This document shows positions 18,416 through 25,149 of a stretch of 35,569 bases of DNA, piece by piece. Both the position numbers and the translations under genes were made by a program. Source of the DNA: Desulfuromonadales bacterium (GTDB lineage: Bacteria; Desulfobacterota; Desulfuromonadia; Desulfuromonadales; UBA2197); assembly GCA_014859605.1 (NCBI GenBank), contig JACUTW010000020.1, positions 1 to 35,569 on the forward strand, read 5' to 3'. How positions within the stretch are numbered: position 1 is the stretch's first letter; the number at the start of each line of letters is the position of its first letter. The notes beneath the pieces are model-generated. The model did no database searches. It saw nothing but the letters and a program-made list of their open reading frames with translations, and was not told the origin of the DNA.

Positions 18416-19456
18416 TCAAAATTGTCGTAAAAACCGCTGATCGTTCTCAAAGAAGAGACGCAGATCACTCACGCCGTACTTGAGCATCGCCACCCGTTCC
18501 AGTCCCATGCCGAAAGCAAAACCGCTGTAGACTTCCGGATCATAATTGACGGACTTAAAGACTTCCGGATCGATCATGCCGCTGCCGAGGATTTCCAGCC
18601 AACCGGAATTCTTGCAAACCCGGCAGCCCTTGCCGCCGCAGATGACACAAGCGATATCGACTTCCGCCGAAGGTTCGGTAAAGGGAAAGAAGGACGGACG
18701 AAAGCGGACATTCACCCCCTTACCAAAGAATTGAGCGATAAAGCTGTGAAGAATCCCCTTGAGATCGCCAAAGGTGACATGCTGATCAACCAGGAACCCT
18801 TCAATCTGGTGAAACATCGGACTGTGGGTGATATCCGAATCGCGGCGATAGACAGTGCCGGGCGCGATGATCCGGACCGGCGGCTTCTCTTTAAGCATCG
18901 TCCGGATCTGCACTGGCGAGGTATGGGTGCGCAGCACGACTTCATCGGAGATATAAAAGGTATCCTGCATGTCGCGGGCAGGGTGATCTTTGGGCATGTT
19001 GAGTGCCTCAAAATTATAAAAATCTTTCTCGATCTCCGGCCCTTCGGCTATGCCGAAACCGAGGGAGGTGAAGATTTCGCAAATCTCCTCACTCACCAAG
19101 GTTATCGGATGTTTGCTGCCGATAAAGCCGCGCCGACCGGGGAGGGTGACATCGATCCGCTCGGAGGCCAGTTTATGACTGATCTCCGCTGTATTGAGTT
19201 CGCTCTGCCGCTGTGCCCGGAATTCTTCGCAGCGCGTCTTGGCGACATTGATCGCCGCACCGAAACGGGGACGTTCGTCGACCGGCAAGGTCCCGGTCAA
19301 TTTCACCAGTGCGGTAAAATCCCCCCCTTTACCGAGAAAGGCAGCAAATGCGAGTTGCAGCTCATGCTGATTTTTCGCTGCAGCCAGGGCGGCAAGAGTT
19401 GCCGCGGCAAGTTGCTCAAGCGAGCTTAAAAGTGCATCGATGTTTTTTTCATTCAT
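18416..19456 (-). CDS. pheS: Phenylalanyl-tRNA synthetase alpha subunit
   Basis: PheS is the catalytic subunit that forms phenylalanyl-adenylate. The 346-residue product has an N-terminal coiled-coil arm (about 1-85) and the class II core. Motif 1 begins near [14 protein letters not shown], motif 2 is seen as [20 protein letters not shown], and motif 3 as [19 protein letters not shown]. The start at 19456 has only a weak ribosome-binding site. It lies 127 bases after rplT, with a strong terminator-like hairpin in the gap. Transcription therefore either restarts there or reads through under control. Confidence 0.96.
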   Translation of the reverse strand: MNEKNIDALLSSLEQLAAATLAALAAAKNQHELQLAFAAFLGKGGDFTALVKLTGTLPVDERPRFGAAINVAKTRCEEFRAQRQSELNTAEISHKLASERIDVTLPGRRGFIGSKHPITLVSEEICEIFTSLGFGIAEGPEIEKDFYNFEALNMPKDHPARDMQDTFYISDEVVLRTHTSPVQIRTMLKEKPPVRIIAPGTVYRRDSDITHSPMFHQIEGFLVDQHVTFGDLKGILHSFIAQFFGKGVNVRFRPSFFPFTEPSAEVDIACVICGGKGCRVCKNSGWLEILGSGMIDPEVFKSVNYDPEVYSGFAFGMGLERVAMLKYGVSDLRLFFENDQRFLRQF

Positions 19457-19525
19457 GGCATGGACACCATTTCTTCAAGGAATTCAGAGGATTAAGAAGA
19501 GATCCCGAAGTGAAGAGCGTTAATC

Positions 19526-19566
19526 AAAAAAAAAGAGATGAGGGGGAAGAAACCCTCATCTCTTTT
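19526..19566 (-). terminator. Terminator or attenuator between rplT and pheS
   Basis: Bases 19531-19544 pair perfectly with 19553-19566 (14 bp, 8-base loop). On the minus strand the stem runs into nine T residues. It would end the infC-rpmI-rplT message or attenuate pheST. I see no good promoter between it and pheS, nor an obvious Phe-rich leader peptide. Confidence 0.85.
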
Positions 19567-19583
19567 GTCCTTGACGGAGCAAA

Positions 19584-19940
19584 TTACTGCAGCTTGGCTT
19601 TGGCTTTGGCAACGACCGTGCTGAAAGCTGACGGGTCGACAACAGCCAGTTGAGCAAGGATCTTACGGTCAAGAGCAATTTCCGCCTGCTTGAGGCCGAA
19701 GATCAAACGACTATAGGACAGACCATTGTCGCGGGCAGCGGCGTTAATCCGTGCAATCCAAAGAGCCCGGAAATCGCGTTTCTTAACTTTACGATCGCGA
19801 AACGCATAATTGAGGGCGCGATCGACTGCCTCTGTGGCACTGCGGAAAAGTTTACTGCGGGCACCGCGGAAACCTTTTGCCAATTTGAGGACTTTGTTGC
19901 GGCGTTGCCGCGTCTTAAAACCACCTTTTGCTCTCGGCAT
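19584..19940 (-). CDS. rplT: 50S ribosomal protein L20
   Basis: L20 binds 23S rRNA early in large-subunit assembly and, in studied bacteria, represses its own operon. The 118-residue product has the typical basic N terminus ([26 protein letters not shown]) and the conserved [23 protein letters not shown] segment. The length is normal. It follows rpmI by 101 bases of structured RNA, an unusually long gap for this pair. Confidence 0.98.
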   Translation of the reverse strand: MPRAKGGFKTRQRRNKVLKLAKGFRGARSKLFRSATEAVDRALNYAFRDRKVKKRDFRALWIARINAAARDNGLSYSRLIFGLKQAEIALDRKILAQLAVVDPSAFSTVVAKAKAKLQ

Positions 19941-19943
19941 CTC

Positions 19944-20041
19944 TTTCTCCTTAGGTTAAATTTGTCAACGGCCAAAAGCCGTCGCCGGATCTGGAGGGGG
20001 AGCCGTATCCCCCCAGTTCACGGGGTGTGAAACAGCTGAGC
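19944..20041 (-). promoter_or_regulatory. Structured rpmI-rplT intercistronic RNA
   Basis: On the minus strand this gap can form a G/C-rich hairpin (CTGGGGGG near 20014 with CCCCCTCCAG near 19992) and a smaller one (ACGGC TTTTG GCCGT near 19972). It ends in an AAGGAG ribosome-binding site for rplT. It could be an L20 autoregulatory site, but that is inferred only from position and folding. Confidence 0.35.
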
Positions 20042-20239
20042 TTACAGGTAGGGGATGAGCTCTCTGATGTTGCGCTCATCGGCTTTGGAGACGACGGTCG
20101 ACTGGCGCAGATCACGTTTACGCTTGGTCGATTTCGAAGTCAAAATGTGGCTGGTGAAAGCCTTGTTGCGGCGAATCTTGCCGGTGCCGGTTTTACGGAA
20201 ACGTTTGGCGGCGCCGCGGTTGGTCTTGATCTTGGGCAT
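20042..20239 (-). CDS. rpmI: 50S ribosomal protein L35
   Basis: L35 is a small, strongly basic ribosomal protein. Starting at the ATG at 20239 gives the usual 65 residues, beginning [20 protein letters not shown] and ending with LIPYL. The open frame extends 11 codons further upstream, but the conserved start at MPKIKT is clear. It lies between infC and rplT, the near-universal bacterial order. Confidence 0.98.
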   Translation of the reverse strand: MPKIKTNRGAAKRFRKTGTGKIRRNKAFTSHILTSKSTKRKRDLRQSTVVSKADERNIRELIPYL

Positions 20240-20316
20240 GACCCGTCTCTCTTTCTCTCTATTTAAGTGCACGCCTGTTGAAAGGACAGCGCATCACTTT
20301 CTGGACTAACTCAATA

Positions 20317-20838
20317 TCAGGCTTTCTTGGTCGGTCCCATGACCATGGTCATGAAACGCCCTGACATGCTGATATGCGATTCAATCACGGCGATATCTTT
20401 AAGATCTTCTATCGCCTGTTCCAACTGCCGACGACCGAACTCGGGATGAGTCACTTCGCGGCCGCGGAACATAATGGTAAATTTGACCTTGTTTCCATCT
20501 TCGAGGAAACGCCGGGCATTTTTGACCTTGAAATGATAGTCATGCTCTTCGGTCTTCGGCCGCATCTTGACTTCTTTCAGCTCGACCTTGACCGACTTCT
20601 TCTTTGCTTCACCGGCTTTTTTGCTCTGCTCGTATTTGAACTTGCCGTAATCCATGATTTTGCAAACCGGCGGCACGGCCGTCGGAGAGACTTCAACCAG
20701 GTCAAGACCACGGGCTTCAGCAGCAGCCATCGCCTCGGCCAGACTCAAGATCCCGAGCAAGGTTCCTTCGTCATCAGTGACGCGAACTTCACGAGCGCGA
20801 ATAGCGCGATTAATATTAACTTCTTGCTTGGCAGCGAT
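20317..20838 (-). CDS. infC: Translation initiation factor IF-3, AUC start codon
   Basis: IF3 binds the 30S subunit and rejects non-standard start codons. The best start is an ATC at 20836-20838: a perfect AGGAGG (20846-20851) lies seven bases upstream, overlapping the thrS stop codon, and the protein then reads (M)AAKQEVNINRAIRAREVRV, 173 residues, like other IF3 proteins. The only upstream ATG (20868) lies inside thrS with no suitable ribosome-binding site and would add ten odd residues. A non-AUG start is the known basis of IF3 autoregulation, as with AUU in E. coli. The two domains are complete (KIMDYGKFKYEQSKK; VKFTIMFRGREVTHPE). Confidence 0.95.
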   Translation of the reverse strand: MAAKQEVNINRAIRAREVRVTDDEGTLLGILSLAEAMAAAEARGLDLVEVSPTAVPPVCKIMDYGKFKYEQSKKAGEAKKKSVKVELKEVKMRPKTEEHDYHFKVKNARRFLEDGNKVKFTIMFRGREVTHPEFGRRQLEQAIEDLKDIAVIESHISMSGRFMTMVMGPTKKA

Positions 20839-20851
20839 GGTGGCACCTCCT
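20836..20851 (-). promoter_or_regulatory. infC ribosome-binding site with AUC start codon
   Basis: On the minus strand AGGAGG (20846-20851), seven bases, then ATC (20836-20838). The ideal spacing picks the AUC over the upstream ATG and makes infC expression sensitive to IF3 itself. Confidence 0.88.
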
Positions 20852-22763
20852 AGCGGTATTCCCTGCATTCGTTTGCAACGAAATTTGCAAAAGCGGCAGG
20901 CGTCATCGAATCAAGATTAGCTCCGGAGCGATGACGAGGGGCGACGGTATTGTCAGCCATCTCCTTGTCGCCAACCACGAGCATGTAAGGGATCTTCTCA
21001 ACCTGAGCTTCACGGATTTTAAATCCGAGTTTTTCGTTCCGCAGATCGATCTGCACACGAACACCCGCTTCACGCAGGTATTGAAAGACTTCCTGGGCAT
21101 AAGCAGATTGATTATCGGTGACGTTAACAATGATCGCCTGTACCGGAGAGATCCAGAGGGGGAAGCTTCCGGCATAATGCTCAATGAGAACACCAATGAA
21201 GCGTTCGATCGCACCAAGGATGACCCGATGCACCATGACCGGACGATGTTTCTCGCCGTCACTGCCGATATAATTGAGATCAAAGCGTTCCGGCAGGGTA
21301 AAATCGCACTGGATAGTAGCACATTGCCATTTCCTGTCAAGAGCGTCCTTGAGCTTGATATCAATCTTCGGGCCATAAAATGCGCCGTCGCCTTCATTGA
21401 TCTCAAAATCACGTCCCGAGTCCTTGAGAGCGGAATGAAGAGCATTGGTTGCCAGCTCCCAAGCGTGATCGCTGCCGATCGACTTTTCCGGTCGCGTCGA
21501 AAGCTCCATCTCATATTCGAAACCGAAAATCCCCATGACTTCCTGAACAAATTTGAGCACGCCCTTGATCTCGGCGTCCAACTGTTCCGGCATACAGAGG
21601 ATATGCGCATCGTCCTGGGTAAAGCCGCGCACCCGCAGCAGTCCATGCAGAACGCCGGACTTCTCATGACGATGCACGGTCCCGAGCTCAAAATAGCGCA
21701 GGGGCAAATCGCGATAAGAACGCATCTTCGATTTGTAGATGAGCATATGGGCGAGACAGTTCATCGGCTTGACACCGTAGCTCTGCTCATCCACTTCAGT
21801 GAAGTACATATTCTCGCGATAATTGTCGAAATGACCTGAGGTCTTCCACAATTCAGTACGGAGAATCTGTGGCCCCACAACAATATCGTAACCCCGCCGC
21901 AGATGCTCGCGGCGTTCAAAATCCTCGATGACAGTGCGCAGCATCGCCCCTTTGGGGTGCCAGATCACCAGCCCCGCCCCGGCCTCATCACTAAAGGAGA
22001 AGAGATCGAGCTCGCGGCCGAGCTTGCGGTGATCGCGACGCTTGGCTTCTTCGATCCTCTCCAGATAAAGCTTCAACTCTTTCTTGTCGGTAAAAGCCGT
22101 GGCATAAAGGCGCTGCAACATGGCATTCTTGTCGTCGCCTCGCCAGTAAGCACCGGCAACACTCAACAACTTGAAGACTTTGAGCAGACCGGTTGTCGGG
22201 AGATGCGGACCGCGACAGAGATCGACAAAATCTCCCTGCCGATAAAGGGAAACCTTCTCGTTGGGGAGATCACGGATCAGTTGCACCTTGTACTCTTCGC
22301 CCATGGCAGCAAAGAGTGCAATCGCTTCATCCCGATCCATCTCCGAACGGATAATCGGCAGATTGGCCGCAGCCAATTCCGCCATCTTCCCTTCGATCAG
22401 CTCGAACTCTTCAGTCGAAAAGGTGTGATTCGGGCTGTAAAAATCGTAATAGAAGCCATTAGCGATGGCCGGACCGATAGTTACCTGCACCTCGGAACCG
22501 AACAGGGACTTGACCGCATGCGCCATCAGATGCGAAGCGCTGTGACGATAAATCTCCAGCCCTTCGGGGGATTGCAGAGTGACCAAAACCAGGTGAGCGT
22601 CATGCGTAATCGGTGTCGTCAAATCGACAAGCTGACCGTCGATCTTTGCGGCCACTGCCTGGCGTGCCAAACCTTCACTGATAGAACGCGCCAGATCGAG
22701 AGCATTACTGCCAACTGCCACTTCTCGTACCGAACCATCCGGCAATGTTACGCGCACCTGCAT
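20850..22763 (-). CDS. thrS: Threonyl-tRNA synthetase
   Basis: ThrRS charges tRNA-Thr and edits misacylated serine. The product is 637 residues from the ATG at 22763 ([20 protein letters not shown]); a TTG at 22784 would add seven. The domain order is complete: TGS (1-62), the N2 editing domain with [16 protein letters not shown], a zinc-containing class II core (motif 2 around [19 protein letters not shown]; the catalytic-site cysteine in [10 protein letters not shown]), and a C-terminal anticodon-binding domain. It leads the translation-gene operon, immediately after tRNA-Val, with a terminator hairpin between them. Confidence 0.96.
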   Translation of the reverse strand: MQVRVTLPDGSVREVAVGSNALDLARSISEGLARQAVAAKIDGQLVDLTTPITHDAHLVLVTLQSPEGLEIYRHSASHLMAHAVKSLFGSEVQVTIGPAIANGFYYDFYSPNHTFSTEEFELIEGKMAELAAANLPIIRSEMDRDEAIALFAAMGEEYKVQLIRDLPNEKVSLYRQGDFVDLCRGPHLPTTGLLKVFKLLSVAGAYWRGDDKNAMLQRLYATAFTDKKELKLYLERIEEAKRRDHRKLGRELDLFSFSDEAGAGLVIWHPKGAMLRTVIEDFERREHLRRGYDIVVGPQILRTELWKTSGHFDNYRENMYFTEVDEQSYGVKPMNCLAHMLIYKSKMRSYRDLPLRYFELGTVHRHEKSGVLHGLLRVRGFTQDDAHILCMPEQLDAEIKGVLKFVQEVMGIFGFEYEMELSTRPEKSIGSDHAWELATNALHSALKDSGRDFEINEGDGAFYGPKIDIKLKDALDRKWQCATIQCDFTLPERFDLNYIGSDGEKHRPVMVHRVILGAIERFIGVLIEHYAGSFPLWISPVQAIIVNVTDNQSAYAQEVFQYLREAGVRVQIDLRNEKLGFKIREAQVEKIPYMLVVGDKEMADNTVAPRHRSGANLDSMTPAAFANFVANECREYR

Positions 22764-22783
22764 AATCTCCACCACTCTCCACA

Positions 22784-22812
22784 AAGTAAAAGAGGCATCC
22801 TAAGATGCCTCT
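22784..22812 (-). terminator. Hairpin between tRNA-Val and thrS
   Basis: AGAGGCATC (22804-22812) and GATGCCTCT (22791-22799) form a perfect 9-bp stem with a 4-base loop on the minus strand. The stem is followed by TTTACTTT. It would end the tRNA transcript with partial read-through into thrS, or act as a processing site. Confidence 0.7.
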
Positions 22813-22827
22813 GATTCCGGTCAAAGT

Positions 22828-22902
22828 TGGTAGGCACGGGCGGGATTGAACCGTCGACCCCTACCGTGTCAGGGTAGTGCTCTCCCACTGAGCTACGTGC
22901 CT
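22828..22902 (-). tRNA. tRNA-Val (anticodon GAC)
   Basis: A 75-base cloverleaf: acceptor AGGCACG/CGTGCCT, D arm GCTC/GAGC, anticodon stem CTACC/GGTAG with loop CTGACAC (anticodon GAC), T arm GACGG/CCGCC with loop TTCAATC, and an encoded CCA. Two details are atypical: an A-U first acceptor pair, and an A-C mismatch in the second position of the T stem. All other elements are intact. Confidence 0.92.
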
Positions 22903-22921
22903 ACGTCCGAAATGCTTGGTA

Positions 22922-22950
22922 CTTTTAACAGAGGGTCCCGGTGGTGTCAA
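22922..22950 (-). promoter_or_regulatory. Promoter for tRNA-Val and the thrS operon
   Basis: The minus strand carries a perfect TTGACA (22945-22950), a 17-base spacer and TAAAAG (22922-22927), about 20 bases before the tRNA 5' end. Confidence 0.8.
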
Positions 22951-23049
22951 GCCCGATTTTTCTTAATCCGCATTTTTTTGTTCTTTTCCCGGCAGAAGGA
23001 CAAATCGCCTTTTATTGCCGGGGATCCCGGTCGTTTCCTGGCCGCTTCC

Positions 23050-23078
23050 TTGACCGCTTCTACAATTCAATGTAAAGT
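23050..23078 (+). promoter_or_regulatory. Possible promoter for the oppD-oppF pair
   Basis: TTGACC (23050-23055), 17 bases, TAAAGT (23073-23078), 27 bases before the oppD ATG. It diverges from the tRNA-Val promoter. Confidence 0.5.
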
Positions 23079-23105
23079 CCTGCCATTCTTATCCAGGATC
23101 GATCG

Positions 23106-24071
23106 ATGACCTCCCCGCTTCTGACAGTCAGCTCCCTTAAAACCTACTTTTTTACCCCCCGCGGCCTGATCAAGGCGATTGGCGGCATCGATTTTTCGAT
23201 TGCAGCCGGCCGGACCCTGGCACTGGTCGGAGAGTCGGGCTGCGGCAAATCGATGACCGCTCTGTCGATATTGCGCCTGGTGCCGGAACCGGGAAGGATT
23301 GTCGACGGGAAGATCGTTTTTTCCGGAGAAGACCTTCTGCGCTTGCCAACCACAGAAATGCGCCGGATTCGCGGCAACCAGATCGGCATGATCTTTCAGG
23401 AACCGATGACGTCACTGAATCCGGTCTTTACTGTCAAGCGCCAGATCGGGGAGGTCCTCGAACTCCATCGCGGCCTGCACGGTCCGGAGCAGGAAGAGGA
23501 AGCTGCGGCGCTGTTGCATCAGGTCGGCATCCCCGATCCCCGCAATCGCCTGGCATCCTACCCGCATCAACTCTCCGGCGGAATGCGGCAAAGGGTCATG
23601 ATCGCCATGGCCCTGGCCGGCCATCCGCAACTGCTGATCGCCGACGAACCAACAACCGCCCTCGACGTCACCATCCAGGCCCAGATCCTCGAACTTCTCA
23701 GCGAACTGCGGCGCAGTCGCGGCATGGCCATGCTCCTCATTTCGCACGACCTCGGCGTGGTTGCCGAGACGGCTGACGCCGTGGCGATCATGTATGCTGG
23801 ACTGATTATGGAAGCAGCCGACGTCGAGATCCTTTTTAATGACCCGCGCCATCCTTATACCCGCGGCCTCCTTGCCTGTATCCCCCGCCTCGGAGAAGCG
23901 CGCCAACGCCTGGTGCCGATCCCCGGACAAGTGACCGACAGCAGGGAGAACAGCGACGGCTGTCCCTTTGCTCCGCGTTGCAACGAAGTGATGGAGCAGT
24001 GCCGTCATCACCTGCCGCCCTTGCGGGAGGTGGCGCCGCAGCATCAGGTGCGCTGCTGGAAGGCTTTATGA
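23106..24071 (+). CDS. Oligo/dipeptide ABC transporter ATPase, OppD/DppD type
   Basis: One of two ATPases that would power import of peptides (or, in relatives, nickel). The 321-residue product has Walker [11 protein letters not shown], signature [17 protein letters not shown], Walker [13 protein letters not shown] and the switch histidine in LLISHDLGV. After the ATPase core comes the C-terminal oligopeptide-transporter domain with four cysteines (CPFAPRC, then EQC and VRCW), as often seen in this family. It overlaps the second ATPase gene in an ATGA arrangement. No permease or binding protein gene is adjacent, so its substrate cannot be assigned. Confidence 0.93.
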   Translation: MTSPLLTVSSLKTYFFTPRGLIKAIGGIDFSIAAGRTLALVGESGCGKSMTALSILRLVPEPGRIVDGKIVFSGEDLLRLPTTEMRRIRGNQIGMIFQEPMTSLNPVFTVKRQIGEVLELHRGLHGPEQEEEAAALLHQVGIPDPRNRLASYPHQLSGGMRQRVMIAMALAGHPQLLIADEPTTALDVTIQAQILELLSELRRSRGMAMLLISHDLGVVAETADAVAIMYAGLIMEAADVEILFNDPRHPYTRGLLACIPRLGEARQRLVPIPGQVTDSRENSDGCPFAPRCNEVMEQCRHHLPPLREVAPQHQVRCWKAL

Positions 24072-25054
24072 ATCCTTTGCTGTCAGTACAGAATCTGACC
24101 AAAACCTTTGCAGCCCCCCAGGGGCCTCTCGGCGGCAAAGAGCAACGCTTTCGTGCCGTCGACAATATCAGCTTCGATCTCGCTGCCGGTGAAACGCTCG
24201 GGCTGGTCGGCGAATCAGGATGCGGAAAATCGACGACCGGACGCTTGATTCTCCGCCTCCTCGACGCTGACAGCGGTGCCGTCTTCTTCCACGGCGAAGA
24301 TCTCGTCCCAATGGGAAAGAAGGCCCTGCGCCCGCGGCGCCGCCAGATGCAGATGATCTTTCAGGACCCCTTCTCATCACTCAACCCGCGCTGTAAAATT
24401 GGCGACATTGTTGCCGAACCGCTGCTGATTCACGGTCTGGCGACCCCGGCCACCGCCAGAGGGCTCGTCACTGAACTCTTGGCGACCGTCGGCCTCAACA
24501 GTGATATCCTTGATCGCTATCCTCACGAATTTTCGGGCGGACAACGGCAACGCATCGGCATCGCCCGCGCCCTGGCGGTGAAACCGGAATTGATCATCGC
24601 CGATGAACCGGTCTCCGCCCTCGATCTCTCAATCCAGGCCCAGGTCATTAACCTCCTCGATGATATCCAACAGCAGTTCGGTTTAACTTATCTCTTTATC
24701 TCCCACGATCTCTCCGTCGTTGAGCATTTGTGCACCCGCGTGGCGGTCATGTATCTCGGACGGATTGTCGAGATTGCTCCGGCGCTGGAACTTTACCGCG
24801 CCCCCTTCCATCCGTATACAGAAGCACTGCTGCAAGCCGTCCCCCGCCCCATCCCCGGCCGGCAGCATAAACGGATCCTTCTGCAAGGAGAAATCCCTTC
24901 CCCGTTAGCCCCCCCGTCCGGTTGTCACTTCCATCCCCGCTGTCTCTACGCCCGACCGATGTGCCGGGAACTCAGTCCTGCTCTGAGCGAACATGATCCG
25001 GGTCGTTTTGCCGCCTGCCACTTTGCCGGAGAATTCTCCCGCAACCGCGCCTAG
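24068..25054 (+). CDS. Oligo/dipeptide ABC transporter ATPase, OppF/DppF type
   Basis: Second ATPase of the pair, 328 residues from the ATG at 24068 ([14 protein letters not shown]), which overlaps the stop of the first gene. An upstream in-frame start inside the first gene gives only a translated shadow. It has Walker [12 protein letters not shown], signature FSGGQRQRIGIARAL, Walker B LIIADEPVSALD and SHDLSV. The C-terminal extension again carries four cysteines (GCHFHPRC...MC...AACHF). OppD and OppF types normally form a heterodimer under two permeases. Those must be encoded elsewhere, or the pair is used by a shared transporter. Confidence 0.93.
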   Translation: MNPLLSVQNLTKTFAAPQGPLGGKEQRFRAVDNISFDLAAGETLGLVGESGCGKSTTGRLILRLLDADSGAVFFHGEDLVPMGKKALRPRRRQMQMIFQDPFSSLNPRCKIGDIVAEPLLIHGLATPATARGLVTELLATVGLNSDILDRYPHEFSGGQRQRIGIARALAVKPELIIADEPVSALDLSIQAQVINLLDDIQQQFGLTYLFISHDLSVVEHLCTRVAVMYLGRIVEIAPALELYRAPFHPYTEALLQAVPRPIPGRQHKRILLQGEIPSPLAPPSGCHFHPRCLYARPMCRELSPALSEHDPGRFAACHFAGEFSRNRA

Positions 25055-25092
25055 CCCCCTTCACTCATTAGCAACCGACCTCTTTGACATTT

Positions 25093-25131
25093 TGTGCCAT
25101 TTATGACATTTTCCCTGTCAAAAAAGGCACA
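25093..25131 (+). promoter_or_regulatory. Two palindromic operator-like sites before the Fe-S/sigma-54 regulator
   Basis: Site D (25093-25110) is TGTGCCA-TTTA-TGACATT and site E (25114-25131) is CCTGTCA-AAAA-AGGCACA. Both fit the palindrome TGTGYCA-N4-TGACACA found three times downstream of the gene, less perfectly. Their centres are 21 bases apart, two helical turns, and they lie 19-57 bases before the regulator ATG. A TTGACA sits at 25084-25089, so binding here could shut off the gene's own promoter. Confidence 0.55.
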
Positions 25132-25149
25132 TCCGACAGGAGCTTATCG

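Noticed and set aside
20839-20868. ATG at 20868 as the infC start
   Set aside because: It lacks a suitably spaced ribosome-binding site and lies inside thrS; the ATC start is better supported.
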